This document shows, in pieces, positions 5,448 to 6,773 of a stretch of 6,773 nt of DNA. Every line of letters begins with the position of its first letter. Positions within the stretch are counted from its first letter, which is position 1. The notes under the pieces are model-generated. The model saw only the letters and a program-made list of their open reading frames with translations, was not told where the DNA came from and made no database searches. The position numbers were made by a program, and so were the translations under genes. This DNA is from JBFHDX01 sp041584475 (lineage in GTDB: Bacteria; Pseudomonadota; Alphaproteobacteria; UBA8366; JADFVY01), in NCBI GenBank assembly GCA_041584475.1, contig JBFHDX010000158.1, positions 1 through 6,773 of the forward strand, written 5' to 3'.

Positions 5448-6485
5448 GTGCTTACACTCGATCTCTCGCTGTCCGCTGCGATCGCGTTTTTTCTGATCGC
5501 GACCACCGTCGTCGGCATCGCGGGCACGCGAATCGTCGGCATCGCCGATCGCATTGCCGATCGCACCGGCTTCGGCGAGGCCCTTGTCGGTGGAGTCCTG
5601 CTTGGCGGCACGACGTCGCTCTCCGGCATTGTGACCTCCGTTACCGCGGCGTCGACCGGTCATGCGGAGCTTGCGATCAGCAACGCCGTGGGTGGCATCG
5701 CCGTCCAGACGGCGTTTCTAGTTGTTGCAGACATCGTCTATCTGCGTGCAAATCTCGAACACGCAGCGGCCTCCCTGATCAACCTGATACAGGGCGCACT
5801 GCTGATCATCCTGCTGAGCATTCCCCTCATCGCGGCAAATATTTCCGACCTTGGCGTTGTCTATGCAATCCATCCGGCGACGCCGATCCTGTTCGGGGCC
5901 TACGTGCTCGGCCTGCGCCTCGCCGAAGCGGCGCGGGACGAGCCAATGTGGAGACCCAGCGCCACGGTGGAGACGATAGAGGACGTACCGGAGGAGGAGC
6001 CGGGCGGCCGCACGGTGCTTGGGTTGCTGCTGATTCGGTTTCTCCTACTGGGCGTCGTCGTCGGTGTTGCGGGTTACGCCCTCGCCCGTCTCGGCATCGT
6101 GGTAGCCGACCGCAGCGGACTGTCGCACAGCCTCGTCGGCGCCCTGATGACCGCCGTGGCGACGTCGATGCCGGAACTCGTCACCACGATTGCGGCGGTT
6201 CGGCGCAATGCATTGACGCTTGCGGTGGGTGGGATCGTCGGTGGCAATACCTTTGACGTCCTGCTCGTCGCCCTGTCCGATGTGGCTTATCGCGACGGTT
6301 CGATCTATCACGCGATCGGTGAGCGGGAGCTGTTTCTGTTCGGACTCGCCATTGTCATGACGGCGGTTCTTGTCCTCGGCATGCTCCGCCGGCAGAAACA
6401 CGGCATTGGCAACATCGGCTTTGAAAGCCTCCTTGTATTGCTGCTCTATTTCGGTGCCGTCGGATTGCAGATCGCGCAGGGTTGA
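5448..6485 (+). CDS. Ca2+/cation antiporter (CaCA, Na+/Ca2+ exchanger) family membrane protein
   Basis: A 345-residue integral membrane protein with roughly ten hydrophobic segments in two halves, joined by an acidic loop (E175-E184, EDVPEEEP), the layout of prokaryotic Na+/Ca2+ exchangers. The second alpha repeat is recognisable: ATSMPELVTT (238-247) and GIVGGNTFD (262-270). The first (TTSLSGIVTSVTAA, 55-68, and SNAVGGIAVQT, 78-88) matches in pattern but has Gly60 where the transport Glu (E243 in repeat 2) belongs. It probably moves cations across the inner membrane, but the ion is uncertain because half of the usual binding residues are changed. The start is GTG at 5448 with AAGG at 5441-5444, at rather short spacing; no ATG lies close by. 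It follows the isomerase stop by 32 bases. Codon use looks somewhat less GC-biased than in the neighbours. Confidence 0.87.
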   Translation: MLTLDLSLSAAIAFFLIATTVVGIAGTRIVGIADRIADRTGFGEALVGGVLLGGTTSLSGIVTSVTAASTGHAELAISNAVGGIAVQTAFLVVADIVYLRANLEHAAASLINLIQGALLIILLSIPLIAANISDLGVVYAIHPATPILFGAYVLGLRLAEAARDEPMWRPSATVETIEDVPEEEPGGRTVLGLLLIRFLLLGVVVGVAGYALARLGIVVADRSGLSHSLVGALMTAVATSMPELVTTIAAVRRNALTLAVGGIVGGNTFDVLLVALSDVAYRDGSIYHAIGERELFLFGLAIVMTAVLVLGMLRRQKHGIGNIGFESLLVLLLYFGAVGLQIAQG

Positions 6486-6614
6486 GCGCGCCGGCATGGC
6501 GTTGCGGCTGTGTCCGCGCCGCGGTCCGTGTATGATCTGCTGCGAATCGGCACGGCCATTGGTTCGCGGTCCGCGAGGCGGCCGATCGGTATCACGACCG
6601 GCAGGGGATTGCCG
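6486..6614 (+). promoter_or_regulatory. Upstream region of the last gene, with weak -10 and palindromes
   Basis: These 129 bases lie between the antiporter stop and the last start codon. TATGAT at 6531-6536 is a fair -10, but no good -35 is at 17 bases. TCGCGG-T-CCGCGA (6564-6576) is a perfect interrupted inverted repeat downstream of it, and CCGATCGG (6582-6589) is an 8-base palindrome. Either could be an operator in the leader. The assignments are tentative. Confidence 0.3.
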
Positions 6615-6773
6615 ATGCTGCGATGGCTTGCTTGTTTTGCTTGGCTCAGCCTGGTATCTGCGGGCACCGCGGTAGCCGTCGAAGACGGCTCTCCGGACCG
6701 GCTGATCGGCCTCCTGTCGCTGCCGCAGCTGTTCGCCGATCCCGCCTGCAAGAGCTGCGCAGCCGGGCCGCTG
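6615..6773 (+). CDS. N-terminal part of an exported protein, cut by the window end
   Basis: Fifty-three codons are present, open to the last base. The start ATG follows CAGGGGA (6602-6608) at six bases. Residues 1-21 form a Sec signal peptide: Arg3, a hydrophobic core LACFAWLSLVSAG and a likely cut after Ala21 (TAVA/VE). The mature part begins VEDGSPDRLIGLLSLPQLF and then ADPACKSCAAGPL, with a CxxC pair at Cys45 and Cys48. I do not recognise the family from this much. The CxxC could be redox-active, structural or, less likely, metal/haem-related; there is no CxxCH. Confidence 0.65.
   Translation, partial: MLRWLACFAWLSLVSAGTAVAVEDGSPDRLIGLLSLPQLFADPACKSCAAGPL

Overview
The window is high-GC (roughly two thirds G+C by eye) and densely coding. 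Every supported gene lies on the + strand. Gene content and protein style suggest a proteobacterium, most likely an alphaproteobacterium. The pointers are an isovaleryl-CoA dehydrogenase, a COG3837-type cupin, an AtoB-like thiolase, a kappa-GST/HCCA-isomerase-like protein and a periplasmic SH3-like protein. This is inference from family style; no rRNA or tRNA is present to anchor it.

Region 1 (1-2412) is metabolic. The 3' half of isovaleryl-CoA dehydrogenase (leucine breakdown) enters from the left edge. Its stop codon overlaps by one base the start of a small single-domain cupin gene. After 181 bases of non-coding DNA comes a complete acetyl-CoA acetyltransferase-type thiolase with an intact Cys/His/Cys active site. 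Leucine catabolism ends in acetyl-CoA plus acetoacetate, so a thiolase beside ivd is coherent. A 9-bp perfect stem-loop follows the thiolase.

Region 2 (2450-5415) begins with a probable extended -10 promoter. It drives an exported protein with a C-terminal SH3-like domain. A short-chain dehydrogenase/reductase of the C-factor/sniffer type follows, then a membrane-anchored metallophosphoesterase that starts at TTG. Last is a 2-hydroxychromene-2-carboxylate isomerase-like (DsbA-fold) protein whose start lies 55 bases inside the metallophosphoesterase gene. Tight spacing suggests one transcript, but the four proteins do not obviously share a pathway.

Region 3 (5448-6773) holds a Ca2+/cation antiporter family membrane protein with two unequal alpha repeats. 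Then come 129 bases of non-coding DNA with small palindromes, and the first 53 codons of a new exported protein cut by the window edge.

I see no mobile element, CRISPR array, RNA gene or defence-type cluster, and nothing that clearly amounts to an undescribed system. The points most worth a second look are the degenerate first alpha repeat of the antiporter, the Gln in place of the motif-I His in the metallophosphoesterase, and the Cys-rich linker of the exported SH3-like protein.
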